A DNA stretch of 64,000 nt from Blastomyces gilchristii SLH14081 (lineage: Eukaryota; Ascomycota; Eurotiomycetes; Onygenales; Ajellomycetaceae). The stretch lies in assembly GCF_000003855.2 (NCBI RefSeq), contig NW_003101653.1, positions 389,000-452,999 of the forward strand, in the 5' to 3' direction. The stretch's first letter is position 1. Every line of letters starts with the position of its first letter. Under the pieces are notes generated by a model. The model made no database searches. It was given only the letters and a program-made list of their open reading frames with translations, and was not told the origin of the DNA. A program made the translations under genes and the position numbers. Shown here piece by piece: positions 47,364-60,575 of this stretch.

Positions 47364-47869
47364 TAGACTGGCCGCCAGGACCATGAATTTCACATTTGAT
47401 CTCATTTGATCTGGTCCCATACATTTCTTGGCGTGAATCCCGCTGGGACTAGCCATTAAAAAAACATGCAAAGTGACTATATATCAGATCTTAAAATGGA
47501 ATCATGACTTGAAAAAAATGAGAAAGTGATCTCATTTGATCTCATTTAGTCTCATTCTTGGCATAAAGTTACTATTTTTAGACATTTTAAGGTTTTTTTT
47601 AGACTATTTTTAATTTTTTAAAAAGTAATGCTTTTTGATAATGCTTAAATGAGATTTAAAGTCATTTAAAGCAATAAAAATAATTTAAATTGAGAAGTGA
47701 AAATCATGATCTCATTTGGAAAATGTGATAAGAGTAGACAGTAAGTCTCACTGAGACAGTATGAAACTACTATCTAATGTTAAAACTGTGTAATGGGATC
47801 AGTCGAATTGGTAATGAAACTATCAAAAAACCTGGTCCTGGTCCCAGACACGGTCACACGGTCAGTCTA
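47364..47869 (-). mobile_element. 506-bp-family element, copy 3
   Basis: Opposite orientation to copies 1, 2 and 4. Starts TAGACTGGCCGCC and ends CGGTCAGTCTA, with a perfect 8-bp duplication GTCAGACT (47356-47363 and 47870-47877). The matching empty site in retroelement A near 39705 reads TCAGTCAGACTAGTGAAAT. Confidence 0.95.
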
Positions 47870-48927
47870 GTCAGACTGATGAAATAGATTGATATATAAT
47901 TCTGCTATCAGTGATCTTGTCAGTGACTCTATCAGCAGTTTTAATGATGACTTCTTTTTTAAAGTATTTCATAAGCATTGACAGAGATCTGTGTAAGGTT
48001 TATAGTCTTGTGAATATTATCTTTGTAAATTCTATTGTTGTTAGAGAATATCAAGCTTCTGTTTCAAGCATTCAACAAGATGCCTTGTTCAGATAGTCAG
48101 ATAAGTTCTAACATAAGATCATAATTGAGATTATCAACTTTATATGTGTAGACATCTTCATGTTGATGTTCTTTCACATCTATATTTAGTTTCATCATGT
48201 AATGAGTACAAACATCTTTTGAATCATCAAATTCTGTAAGAAGTCAGGGTTTTGATAGGAGAATATACTGAAGATTATAATGTCTTACAAGTGAAGATTT
48301 TATCATTGTATAGTAACATAGATCACTGTCTATTATAGCTAGACTGACTGGTGAGACTATAAATTTCACATTTAATCTCATTTAATCTGATCTGATACAT
48401 TTCTTGATGTGAGTTCCACCAGGACCAAGTCTCAAAAAAATCTGAAAATGAATCATTTCTGAGAGAAATGATGTGAAAAATGACCAGATTTAATTCAAGA
48501 ACAGTGAAATAAGAGTAATTTCTCAGAATAAACTGTGAAAGATGATCATTCTTTTAAAATCAGAATAAGACTGAGACTGAAGATTAAAATCAGTCTCATT
48601 CAGTTCATTCAGTGATTACTTATATAATCAGAATTTGATAACAATTATTGATAATACTTATGAAACAACTAAATACATTCTTGTATAAGTTTATTCTTCA
48701 CTTTCTCATGAAAACTACACTTCTCTGATATACTGTGATCAGAGGTATTAAACTGTCTGATAATTTCATGTTTTGTAATCATAAGTTTCTTAATTATTTG
48801 TTCTTGTAAGTGTCTCTGATAATAGTAATAAATATCTTCACTTGAGTTGAACTTTCACTTCATTTTCATCTCTATCAATGAAATTATCAGAATATCATGT
48901 GTCATCAGTGTAATAGTTGAATATGTA

Positions 48928-51900
48928 TGTAGCGGGCTGCGCCTGATCAATCATATAGACTATTCTGTTACACTTCATAGATTCTTCCGCTTCACTCTCA
49001 AATACATACACTCTGATTCTCAGCCATTCTTGATCACCGATCCTCGGCTGCCACAAACATGTATAGATTCTTCCGCCTCAAAGCTCCACTGCATACATCA
49101 CTACATACATGTATAAATATTCATCTTGATCACTGATTTCTACACTTTCTCTTCTTCTCTAACATTTTTCTCTTTGTTATATAAGATTTATAATATTATA
49201 TCAATTCATTCAGCATAGGCCTCTTACACTAGAAAAACATTCATCATCTTCTCATTAGAAATCATTATTCATCAAGAGATATTTAAATGTGTAATAACAT
49301 GTAAGAAAGAGAAACAATCAGTTAAAACAGACACTGAGTTCTCAGATAGAAGCTTGCTCATCAGTTGTCCTGACCTCATAATAAGATCTTATAAAGAGAA
49401 TATCAGTGAAAGATCTGAGAGTTCTGATCTCAGATGTATAAGATATTCATATAATTACACATCTGACAATCAATATAATCATGTCTAATAATAATATGAA
49501 ACTCTCAAACATGAGCATAGACATGATATCACAGTGACTCTGAACACTGTTGAAATTATAACAATAATAAATAGCTGATATGCATGCAACTCAATAACTT
49601 CAATACAAAGAGATTCAATAATTAACTCATACAATTTTAACACCTACAGAATTGAATACAAAGTGCTGAAGAAACACTTAGATATCTTTGTATATTTCAA
49701 TACTTTTAATCTCACTCTCTACTTATCATGAAGGAAGAAAATGCTTGTAAAACTGAGTGTAGATGAAGATGTCATCAGTTTATTAATCAATTAAGATTGA
49801 TATATCAATGAATAATTGAAGAATTGCATGAAACAGAAGTTTCATTCATAAATAAAAGTATATAAATCAGTGTTATGAATATCTGATAATATCATCAAAT
49901 ATCTTGATAGTCTGTTTCAAGACACTGTCATATAATAAAAAGTATTAAATTGATTACAGAGCATCTGACAGAGAAATACTTCTCTTACAACATTCATCTC
50001 TGACTTTAACATCAAAATTCTAGAAGCAGATGATCAATCTTGAAAGAATTGAATGAAGATTAGCATACTTAAGAAGATATTGACTTTCAAACTCTTACAG
50101 ACTCTTGTAAGTATAGACAAAGACCAGACTTATAAAGACTTCTGCACACAGCTCTGAACATTGAATAACTGTCTTATCAAGCTCAAGAGTATACAGAACA
50201 GTGATAGAAGACATTACATTTCAGTTGCTTACACATCTGCACTGAAGAAAAATAATAATGATATAGATGCTATGAACTGAGTAGACTTAAATGTCTATAT
50301 ATAAGCAAGAGTCTTCATCATTTAAACAGGCTTCTGAGTCTCTGAGATCACTTCTGAAGAAGTCACTGATTAATATCAATGTGAAGTGTGCATCAACTGT
50401 AACTAATCAGAATACATTACTTTCAACTGCTGATCAATTTATGTATCTTCACACTTAAGAGAAAGATCAGTGTCTTCTCATTTGAAGAATGAATCAGTAT
50501 CTGTTCATATCAATCACATTACATTAGAGAAAGATTCAGAAGATAACTATAAGAATATCTTAGTAAAACAGAGAAAAGATTAACTTCTGTTTAAATTTGT
50601 AAACAGAAGCTTGAAGAGATCAAATGATAATAATTTGAAGAGAAAATGATAATGAATACAATTCTTATATCTACTGTGATTGATAATATATATAATATAA
50701 AAGCTATGATAGACAGCAGTCTATATTACTATACAATGATAAAATCTTCAGTTGTAAGATATTATAATCTTCAGTATATTCTCTTATCAAAACCTCAACT
50801 TCTCACAGAATTTGATGATTCAAAAGACATTTGTACTCATTATATGATAAAGTTAATCATAGATATGAGAGAACATCAATGTGAAGATGTCTATGCATAT
50901 GAAGTTGATAATCTTGATTATAATCTTATATTAGAACTTATCTGACTATCTGAACAAGGCATCTTATTGAATACTTGAAACAGAAGCTTGATATTTCTTA
51001 ATAATAATAGAATTCACAAAGATGACATTCATAAGATCATGAATCTGACACAGATCTCTGTCAACATGTATAAAATACTCTGAAAAAGAAGTCACTGACA
51101 GTGAGATTATATAATAATCTATTCTGTCAGTCTGACTGATATCAAAAAGACTCTAAAAATGTTATTTCATATTATAATAACAGATTCTCATACAAAACTT
51201 TCTCAATAATATCATAAATATGTAGATGTTTTCTGATAAGATAATATTATGAATATACTCTTCTTACAAGATTCTGAAGTGAATCACAGTATCAAGTTAA
51301 AGAAAAAGAATGATAAGAATCTCAAATCTTTATAAGACTCTCTTTATAACATGTTCTAAGATGAACTTCTTCTTCTTTGAAAGAGACTCAATGATCTGTT
51401 GAATAAAGAATTCATACATATTAGTAACTCTTTCACTGCAGTCTCTATTCTCTTTGCAAAGAAATCAGATGAAGAACTTCAATTCTGTGTGAATTATTGA
51501 GAATTGAATAGATTAATAAAGAAAGACTGTTATTCTTTATCTCTTATCAATAAAACTCTAGCTCATATTAAACAAGCTCAATGATTTACAAAGTTAGATA
51601 TCATCACTGTGTTTTATAAGATTCACATTACTGAAGAAGATAAGTGACTTACAGCATTTCAAACATGATATAATCTCTTTGCATAAGTAGTCACACTCTT
51701 TGAACTGATCAATACTCTCAGTATATTTCAGAAGTATATCAACTGAGCATTTCAAGACTTTTTTAATGAATTTGTATCTACTTATCTAGATGACATTCTC
51801 ATCTTCACTGATGAATTCAGAAAGAAATATCAAGAGTATGTGCAAAGAGTATTACAATGACTACAAGAAGTGAGACTATCAATTGATATTGATAAGTGTG

Positions 51901-54531
51901 ATTTTAAAGTCAAGAGTACTAAATACTTAGAATTCATCATAGAAGCTGGTAAGAGAATTTAAATAAATTCTGAGAAGATCTCTGCTATTCTTGAATAAGA
52001 GGTCTCATGTACTGTAAAAGATGTACAAAGCTTCATCAGATTTACTAACTTCTATCAGTGATTTATATAAAACATCTCAGATATTATAAGACTACTTACA
52101 GAACTCACTAAGAAAGACTCAGTATTTCAATGATTAGTGAACACTGAAGCTGTATTTATACAGATAAAGAAGATGTTCATTAATACTTCTCTACTGATAA
52201 TATTCAATTCTGATTATAAGACAGTTATTGAAGCTGATTTCTCTGACTATGTAATAGAAGAAGTGATATTATAATATGATAATGAAGATGTTCTACAACT
52301 ATATATTTTCATGTCTAAGAAACTGAGTTCTGCTGAATATAATTATGAGATCTATAATAAGAAACTTCTTGTAATTATACACTGTTTAGAAGAATGAGAC
52401 TCTGAACTCTGAAGTATTTCTGAATTTGAGATAGTCACAGATTATAAGAATCTTAAATACTTTATAACTACTTATAAACTCACTGAATAATAGATGTAAT
52501 AATCTGAGTTCTTAAGCTGCTTTCATTTTATAATATACTACTGTTCTGATAGTCAGAACTTGATAACAGATGCTCTCTTACAATGAGAGTAAGATATACT
52601 ATTCAATGTAACAGATACTCACTGAATGAACTGAGAGCACTGACTCTTAAATCTGAAGATACTAGTTAATCAAGATGAAACAGCTCACAGCACTATATAT
52701 ACTTCTTCAATTAGAACTGTCACTGATATCTTAACTTCTTCTGAATCTACATTAGATGAGCTATGATATACAGCAGCTTAAATTGATAAACTTCTTCAAG
52801 TACTCACTGAAGCAGTATAATAAGAAGCATCTCAATTTCTCTCAGAATTATGTATAAGAATTAACATCTCAGAATGTTCAATTAATGATAATAACACTCT
52901 ATAATTCTGTGAATAACACTGAGTCTCTCACTCTGAACTCTTATACACTTAGATAATGTAAGAGATATATGATTTATATATGACTGATTATTCAGACTGT
53001 GAATAACTGTATAGAATGATCTTTCAAGAGTTCTATTAATCTAAGATATTAAATAGTATCAGACACATTATCTGAAACTGCAATCACTGTTCTTTCATTA
53101 TCTTATGAAAGAATCATAGAAAAGATCTACTGAAATCACTTAATATTTCTGATAGAATCTAATGAGATGTAGTAATTGACTTCACTGTTAATCTATCTAA
53201 GAGTAAGAATTATAGAAATATTCTGATCATTGTTGACTAACTAAGTAAAGATATAATATTGAAATCTTGTAATAAGATGAATACTGAACAAGTCACTGAA
53301 GTCTTCTTATAGAGTTCATTCTATCAGATGTATAAGTTACTGAGATCAATAGTATCAAATCAGAGCTGTTAATTCATGAGTATTCTCTAAACAAGAATCT
53401 GTCAAGTTCTCAAGATTATACACTGTCTGTTAACTGTCTATCACTCTGAGACTGATAATACATTAGAATAGATAATTCAGACTGTAAAGAACTATCTCTG
53501 TAAGTTCTGCAATCACTTATAAGATAATTGACATGATCTGCTTCTAGACACAGAGATCACTATCAATGAATGAGATGTCATTTCAACAGATGTAAGCCTG
53601 TTCTTTCTTATACACAGTTATCACATGAAAGTGTTGAATCTTCTAGAGATTACACAGTTCACACTGAACCTCTGCAGTTCAATTCAGATCACTGATAATA
53701 TAGTAATGAAGCTCTGAAATGCCTGTGATTGAGTAGAGATCTTCATGACAACTGTGAAATAAGATTAAGAGAATCAAATCAATGTTTACTGAGATCTCAC
53801 TGAATAATATAAGATAGAAGATCTGATATGATTGAATCTTAAGAATATACAAATCACACATTCATCTTATATGCTAGATTACTATTATATCAGGTATAAA
53901 GTGATAGAAGTTCTAGATAGTCATAACTATTATCTTGACACATTATCAGAGATTCATAATGTATTTCATACAAGCTTGCTCTGCTGCATCATCACTGATC
54001 TGTTCTCTTCTCAACTGACTTCTGACTGACAGTCATCAGACATCATAGAAGAAGATAATGAGCTTGAGTGAGAGATTGAGAATATTCTTAATGAGAGACT
54101 CTGCAGCTGCAGCTAGTAATATCTTATAAAATGAGTTAATTATGATTAATTAATCTGAACTCTGAGTTCTGTATTATCTGAAACAGCAGTTCTTGATCAA
54201 TGAGAACTACTTCTGAAAGAAGAGAGCTAATGTGACAGACTGCACCTGATCAATTATATAGACTATTTTATTACACTTCATAGATTCTTTCACTTCACTC
54301 TCAAACATATACACTTCAATTCTCAGTCATTCTCAATCACTGATTCTCAGTCATTATAAATGTGTATAGATTCTTTCACTCTGAAGCTTCACTGCATATA
54401 TCATCACATACATGTATAAATATTCACTCTGATCACTGATTTCTACACTTTCTCTCCTTCTCTAACGTTTTTCTCTTTGTTATATAAGACCTATAATATT
54501 ATACTGATTCATTCGGCGTAGACCTCTTACA
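48928..54531 (+). mobile_element. Ty3/gypsy chromovirus-type retrotransposon B, full length (5,604 bp), degenerate
   Basis: Two 301-bp LTRs, 48928-49228 (TGTAGCGGGCTGCGCC...CTCTTACA) and 54231-54531, with a perfect 5-bp duplication ATGTA (48923-48927, 54532-54536). Between them on the plus strand: gag remnant (about 49.7-50.5 kb, Cys-rich knuckle trace near 50385); aspartic protease at 50646-50945 (AMIDS where the family has IDSG); reverse transcriptase at about 51420-51850 (FCVNY, then the YLDDI catalytic box at about 51780); RNase H to about 52.5 kb; integrase about 52.9-53.7 kb (NQTVKNYL-type region); a C-terminal segment NIQITHSSYMLDYYYI; and a chromodomain-like end (YLIKWVNYD, about 54115). 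Many TGG-to-TGA stops; not functional. Confidence 0.92.
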
Positions 54532-57500
54532 ATGTACTCTCAATAATTTTTCATAACTCTAGAATTGATTTAGTGTGTAAATTTATCAGATTATCTTGAA
54601 GATAGCAGTTAAATTTAGTTTTATAAGCATGTAGTTTTGCCTGATTTTCAGTTGCAATCAATGTATGCAAGTTCTGTTTCAAAGTTAGTATTATAGTTCT
54701 ATATAATATAAAGTATTATCAAAGATTGTTACTTACTAAGAAATTGTATTTCACTGTCTTCACATCTTAAATATCTGCTTATTCAAATCTCTGGTAGTTG
54801 ACATTGTAGTAGTCTCAGACTAATTTGATATATAAGTCTTATTTCTTCTCTGTTCAATCTTGAGAAGTGTAGATATTAACTCAATAAGAGAGATCTAGTA
54901 GAGCTGCTATAGTATAGTACTCTGTAAAAGATTGTTCAGTTTTACTGTAGTAATATATCAGTTTATCTCTTACAGTAATAATAGTCTGCACTATAGTATT
55001 ATCTCAGACTGAATTTCTTTTTGAGCAATTCAACTGCTTCTTAAGATGAGTAAATAAACTGTTATACACTCATCAGACTGACGGCAGCATTGATGTATAA
55101 GTGATTGAGACTGTCTTTATTATCTTATAAAACTGAAACAGTAAATCAATCATATATTTCAACTGAGTTCACTTTATATCAGAAAGTTTTAATATCTGAA
55201 TCTTTTTCTAATCAGAGTATTGTATCTAATGATTAATTATCTGATGCAATCAAAGAGTCTGAATAGTTATCTTATATATTGAACTTCACTATATTCTAAT
55301 ATTCTGTATCATATTCAGTGATGTGACTGATTTATTTATTTATTAAATATCATGAAATCTTTATTATTATTTAGAGAAGATACAAATTACATTAGCAATG
55401 TTTTAAATCTGTGATATTTAAATTATTAGTCAATCTATTCAAAATTAACAGTAGTGTTATCAAAAAGTATTATTAAAAAGTAATATTAAAAAGTGTTGTC
55501 AAAAAACATTATCTTTTACAAAGTGAATATAAAAGTTACTTGAGTAATCACTTTTATCTTATTCTTATCTTAAGAATTAGTCATCTCATTATTCTTTATC
55601 TTGATATTAAGATTCTTTATCAGTGTTTATATTACAAGTTGAACCACATGAGCAATGCAGAGAATATGACCTTGTTTATCATTTCAGAAATACAAAGTCA
55701 ATTTTTACTTCAAGCTTTTTATTATAGTGTAGTTATTCACAGCATTATTAGTTGTAATTATAAAAAGACTGAGACTAATATCTTAATAGTCATTTTTAAT
55801 CATAGTCATTAATATCTCTGTTATATAATTCTCAGTATAACTACTGATCAATGATTCAAATTCAATTAATATCTCTTAATAAGTTCAGTTCTCATCAATG
55901 TAATAACATATAACTCTCATAAATGCAAGATTGTTTGTACTAGTTTATGTATTCACTGTAAGAGACACTCTTTGATGATTCTTCAACTCTGATTCTAGAT
56001 ATTATATAATGACTTTGTAGTGTGTCTTGAGATTGAACTGAAGACAGAATTGATGTGAAATATGAAGATTTGAATTAAGTATTTAAAGAAGTGTTTGAAA
56101 TTCAGAGTTTTTAATTAATTGAAGAGAAAGATTCAGAGATATACATATATGAAGTAATTATTCATGAAAGTTATCAGATGAGAGTTATGAAATCAGAGTA
56201 CTAATATATAATCATTTTCACATGATTTTCTTCAAATTAGAAAGTTAGTATTATCAAAAATCATTATCTGATAGAGTAACTTATCAGCTCAGTAGTAATT
56301 TTCTGATTATTTTTCTTTTATTATCTGCATTCTGATGACTTCAGATGTTGAGAAATTTCTTCAGAGTTATAATCAGTTTATAATGAATGTTTCTGAATGA
56401 AGTTGCAGTGATTATAGTAGAGAGATGACTCTTCAGTAATCTGCAATACAATCTATTAATAATTATTCTATAGTTCATCTCAGTGTTTGTGTTGAGTTTT
56501 TCATAAATTTTATAACCTGAAATCAGATGTGAAGAATGAAGTGATCATTTATTATAATTGAAAGAGAGTATTCTGTGTTGAATTATAAATAATATAGACT
56601 TTGTGATTTACAGTAATTTCTTGAAGAGTTTATAAATCTTCAATAGAAGTAACAGAAGTGAAAGAAGTGAATTCAGAAAATATAATAATAATTTAAGAAA
56701 GATAATATTTTATTTTCAATAACTGATCACTGATGTGTGTAAGAAGAATTAATATAAGAGAAAATAATCTTGTTTCTTAGCTTAGTTATAATTTTAGTAC
56801 TAACTCAGATTGAATATTATCAATGTATAAAAGTAAATAAACAATCTTGATTAATCTCTGTTATATTTCTTGAAATATATTAATATTATGAAAGAGAGTG
56901 TTATTAAATTACATTATCAGATAATATTATTAAAAATATATTAATATTATAAATATCAATGTTGAAAAAATGTTGATACTTATATATTATAGTGATTTGT
57001 GAATCATGATAGTTAAATATATATATATATATATATTATTCCTGACTTGATTACAACTTATACAATAATTTTTAAAAACTCAAAATTAATTTCAATTATT
57101 AATAATTATAAACTTATAACTAACTAATATAAAAAGAAAAAAACTTTTTCTACTTATCATCTTTCTTCTCTTTCTTATTCTTCTTATTATTCTTTATAAT
57201 TTACTTCTCATTCTTCTTCTTCTTCTTCTTCTTCTCATCTGAGATGATAATCATCTCAAAATCTTTCTTCACTGTCTTCTCAGAGAAGAGTTTCTACTGC
57301 TTTCTCTCAGTCAGATTAATCTGTATCTCAAAATCCTGCATTTTCTGATCTGCTGTCTCAGGTTTCATTTCAGTAGTAAGCAGATTAGCATGCTCAGAGA
57401 GTAGAGCTGTCTTCTCAATGTTCTGAATTATGAAGTGTATTCAAGACCTGAATAAGATCTCAATTCTCTTCTTCTCTATCAGCTTCTGCTAATTAATTAG

Positions 57501-57807
57501 AGAATAGAAGTATTATTAAAAATTATTATCTCTTAATAAATAAAAAACTTATCAGTTTTAACTTCTTTATCTCTCACTTTAACACTCTCTTAATCTTCTT
57601 CTATTACTGCTTATTTATAGTAACACTCTTCTTCTCTCTCTCTCTTTTTATCTTAGTCTTAAATTATTCTTAAGACTTCTTCTGATCTCACTGCTGCTGT
57701 ATAAAACTCTTCACTATCTTCTTCTTTAATCTCTCACAGATGATGTCATCTGCATTATGTCTATACTTAGTTCAGTCTAAATCTATTAGAAGTGTTACTT
57801 AAAATTG
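54532..57807. other. Unassigned interior of element X copy 2
   Basis: AT-rich sequence with no second copy in the window. The GTGTTAY-CAAAAA-GTRTTAY motif recurs here at about 54711, 55453, 56248, 56898, 57509 and 57790. A transposase, if X ever had one, should lie here or in 57.8-59.2 kb; I cannot read one through the mutations. Confidence 0.5.
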
Positions 57808-59230
57808 TTATTATTCTACTCTCTTACAGAGTCTCTTCAAGATATTATAATATGTCTTATAATCTGTCTTCTCTTACTTAAATGTCTTCTTCTTCTCTCT
57901 CTCTAATCTGTGATAGCACTCATGCGCCTTGATGATCTGCAGAACTGCAGAATATTTGAAGAGAAATAACATAATTAGTTTCAGTGAGTGTTAGAGAGAG
58001 ATGAAGACAGAAAAGACAGTCAGAAATAATATAATAATAGTGATAATAGTGATGATGATAATGATAATAATAATAGTGATAGTAATGATAATAATGATGA
58101 TAATAATGATGATAATGATGAAAGAAGAAGTGCATTAAAATATATTATTAACTTATTAAATATAAAGAGACTTAAAGAAAATATTAATAGCTTTCAGTGA
58201 TATACAGAAACAGCTACAGTATTATATAGTGATATTATCTTTATTTAATACATATACTATTGATATTCTTTATATACAGTTATTATATAATCTATATCAG
58301 AGATATATGTAGAAAATAGATCTTTATTACTAGAGAGAATAATTGCAGTGATTCTCTGTTTTTATATTATAAAGATAAGTTATTCTTATTTCTTTCTTCT
58401 CTCTTTTCTCTTCTTCAACTCATCACTAATTTCAAGCTGGTATGAAAACTATTAAAACACTCTCAGAAATTCTCAAATTGAAGAGTATAGACTAATCAAA
58501 TTTTAAATATAGAAGAAATTAAATTATTTTCTACAGTATTAATTATCTATTCTCTTTCTTAATAAAACAGTAGTCATATTCTCTCTCTTCTCTCTCAATA
58601 AAATGAAACATGACTTATAAAAAGTGAGTATTACATCAGATTATAATGATTAATACAGTCTCAGTACACAGAGTTGTATATATACAGCACATACTGAACT
58701 GAGAGACTGTATAAATTACAAACTAATAACAGCATCTTAAGAAAAGCTGTGTGATATGAAAAAGCCACAATTCTCAGCTATATATGCAGAGAATGAATTA
58801 CTGCAGTAAGTGTATATATATTATATAAAAGTAATACTTTTTAATAATACTCAGTTTCTGATATTATGAAAATAGAGTATCTCTATAAGATCTGTTTTTA
58901 TCAGAAGTTAAAAGATTCTATATTTCTTAAGATTATCTTCACACATCTTATCTATGAAATTAATAAAGAGAATTATCAATTTCAGTATTCTATTCTTAAT
59001 ATTATTTAAGTGATAGCAGAGTTCACTCTGATCACACTTTTTAAGTATATATTTTCTAATTATTCACATTTATACAGATATATACTGATTATTTATTAGA
59101 TAATATTAAGATAATAACTTATCACAGTTATATTATTCTCACTATAAGAGATACACAGTTGATAATGAATATTACAAAGACTCTGAAAAGTAAGTATTTT
59201 AAAAATACTGCAGCTCTGCAATCTTGATTT
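57808..59230 (-). repeat. 1.4-kb inverted copy of 42026-43431
   Basis: Complement of the X copy 1 segment, nearly identical over long stretches; for example, the complement of 58560-58640 matches 42612-42700 almost base for base. Together with the A/T-rich tract this makes a long-range inverted repeat about 15 kb apart, caused by X1 and X2 being in opposite orientation. Confidence 0.85.
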
Positions 59231-60069
59231 TTTTTATTTTTATTTTTTATTTTTTTATTTTTCTTTTATTTTTTTTTTCTTTCTCTTTCTTTCTCTTTTT
59301 TTCTTTCTCTTCTTTTTTTCTTTCTCTTTTTTTTTTATTGTGATTTTTTCTTGTTATTGTTTTGTTTTTTATTTTTTTTATTTTTTTTTGTATTTTATAT
59401 TTTTTTTTTAATTAAAATGATATCAATTATAATCGGTGTTCATGTCACGCTCCCGGCCGCGCCAAGGCCTTATTGCGGTTTCACATGACTCATCACTTTC
59501 ATGTGAATGATTTCATTCTGTCTGAACTGGTTTTCAATCACTTTATAACATCATTCAGATATATCATAGAAAGATTCAATTAATAAATATAAGAATCTCA
59601 CTTTTATATAAGATCAGCAGATTACTCTTTCTTAATAGTAAGATACTGCTGAGGTATCACTCTGGCTATTCTTACTCATGAAATGAGAGAAGAGTATCTG
59701 CTCATTGTCTATATAGAATAACTAGATGCTGACTCTCTATTAAAGAAACTAGTGATTTGTTTTTTCTTCTACTGAAATATATACAAGAGTTACTATGTTT
59801 CTCATACAATCTTCTTAGTATACTAAGTATTATATCTGTGATATTCTTGTAATAACTCTGTAGCTCATGAGCTCATTATTTAAGCAAGATAGTTAAGCTT
59901 ACTTATACAGCTTCTTAAATAACTATCTCTATATAATACTGCTAACTAGTCACTGCTTCAGCTCTGTTATATTACAATTCAAATTACTTAATCTGATTAT
60001 AAGTTTGAATCAGTCAAGCTCTAACAGAGTGATATAATCTCATATACTTACACTGAGATCAATCTGATC

Positions 60070-60575
60070 TAGACTGACCGTGTGACCGTGTCTGGGACCA
60101 GGACCAGATTTTTTGATAGTTTCATTACCAATTCGACTGATCCCATTACAAGGTTTTAACATTAGATAGTAGTCTCATACTGTCTCAGTGAAACTTACTG
60201 TCTACTCTTATCACATTTTCCAAATGAGATCATGATTTTCACTTCTCAATTTAAATTATTTTTATTGCTTTAAATGACTTTAAATCTCATTTGAGTGTTA
60301 TCAAAAAGTGTTACTTTTTAAAAAATTAAAAATAGTCTAAAAAAAACCTTAAAATGTCTAAAAATAGTAACTTTATGTCAAGAATGAGACTAAATGAGAT
60401 CAAATAGAACCACTTTCTCATTTTTTTCAAGTCATGGTTTCATTTTAAGATCTGATATATAGTCACTTTACATGTTTTTTTGATAGTCAGTCCCAGCGGG
60501 ATTCACGCCAAGAAATGTATGAAACCAGATCAAATGAGATCAAATGTGAAATTCATGATCCTGGCGGCCAGTCTA
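60070..60575 (+). mobile_element. 506-bp-family element, copy 4
   Basis: TAGACTGACCGTG...GGCCAGTCTA with a perfect 8-bp duplication ATCTGATC (60062-60069 and 60576-60583), inserted in the 5' region of retrotransposon D. An open frame starting at 60515 is a chimera of this element and D gag, not a gene. Confidence 0.95.

Larger units (their letters stand above)
43432..48339 (-). mobile_element. Ty3/gypsy retrotransposon C (same family as A and B), 5' part missing
   Basis: A 313-bp LTR at 43432-43744 (TGTAAGAGGCCTACGCT...TGTCACA) is followed by degenerate pol on the minus strand. Integrase-side sequence comes first, then a reverse-transcriptase stretch at 47090-46905 reading LQFCVNYQELNRLTKKD, then protease-side sequence to 48339, where element X copy 2 interrupts it. 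Two 506-bp elements are inserted in it. It is itself inserted in X copy 1. The gag region and the second LTR are expected beyond the right window edge. Confidence 0.85.
48340..59442 (-). mobile_element. Element X, copy 2 (about 5.5 kb, split by retroelement B, left end cut by D)
   Basis: Occupies 48340-48927 and 54532-about 59442. Starts at 48340 with TAGACTGACTGGTGAGAC; its first 90 bp or so resemble the right end of the 506-bp element in the same orientation (as copies 3 and 5). It is inserted in retroelement C after ATTATAGC (48332-48339), the probable 8-bp target. It runs through unassigned degenerate sequence (54.5-57.8 kb) and the segment inverted relative to X copy 1 (57808-59230), then a T-rich tract, ending where D begins. 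No ORF is readable; short frames at 55540-55812 (+) and 58135-57920 (-) are too degenerate to name. Its size and shared ends make it the candidate autonomous partner of the 506-bp elements. Confidence 0.7.

Noticed and set aside
57920..58135. Open frame rich in His and Tyr
   Set aside because: It is the translation of a trinucleotide microsatellite inside element X.
59225..59415. Long T-rich tract as a retroposon tail
   Set aside because: Its complement is present at the same place in X copy 1, so it is an internal part of element X.
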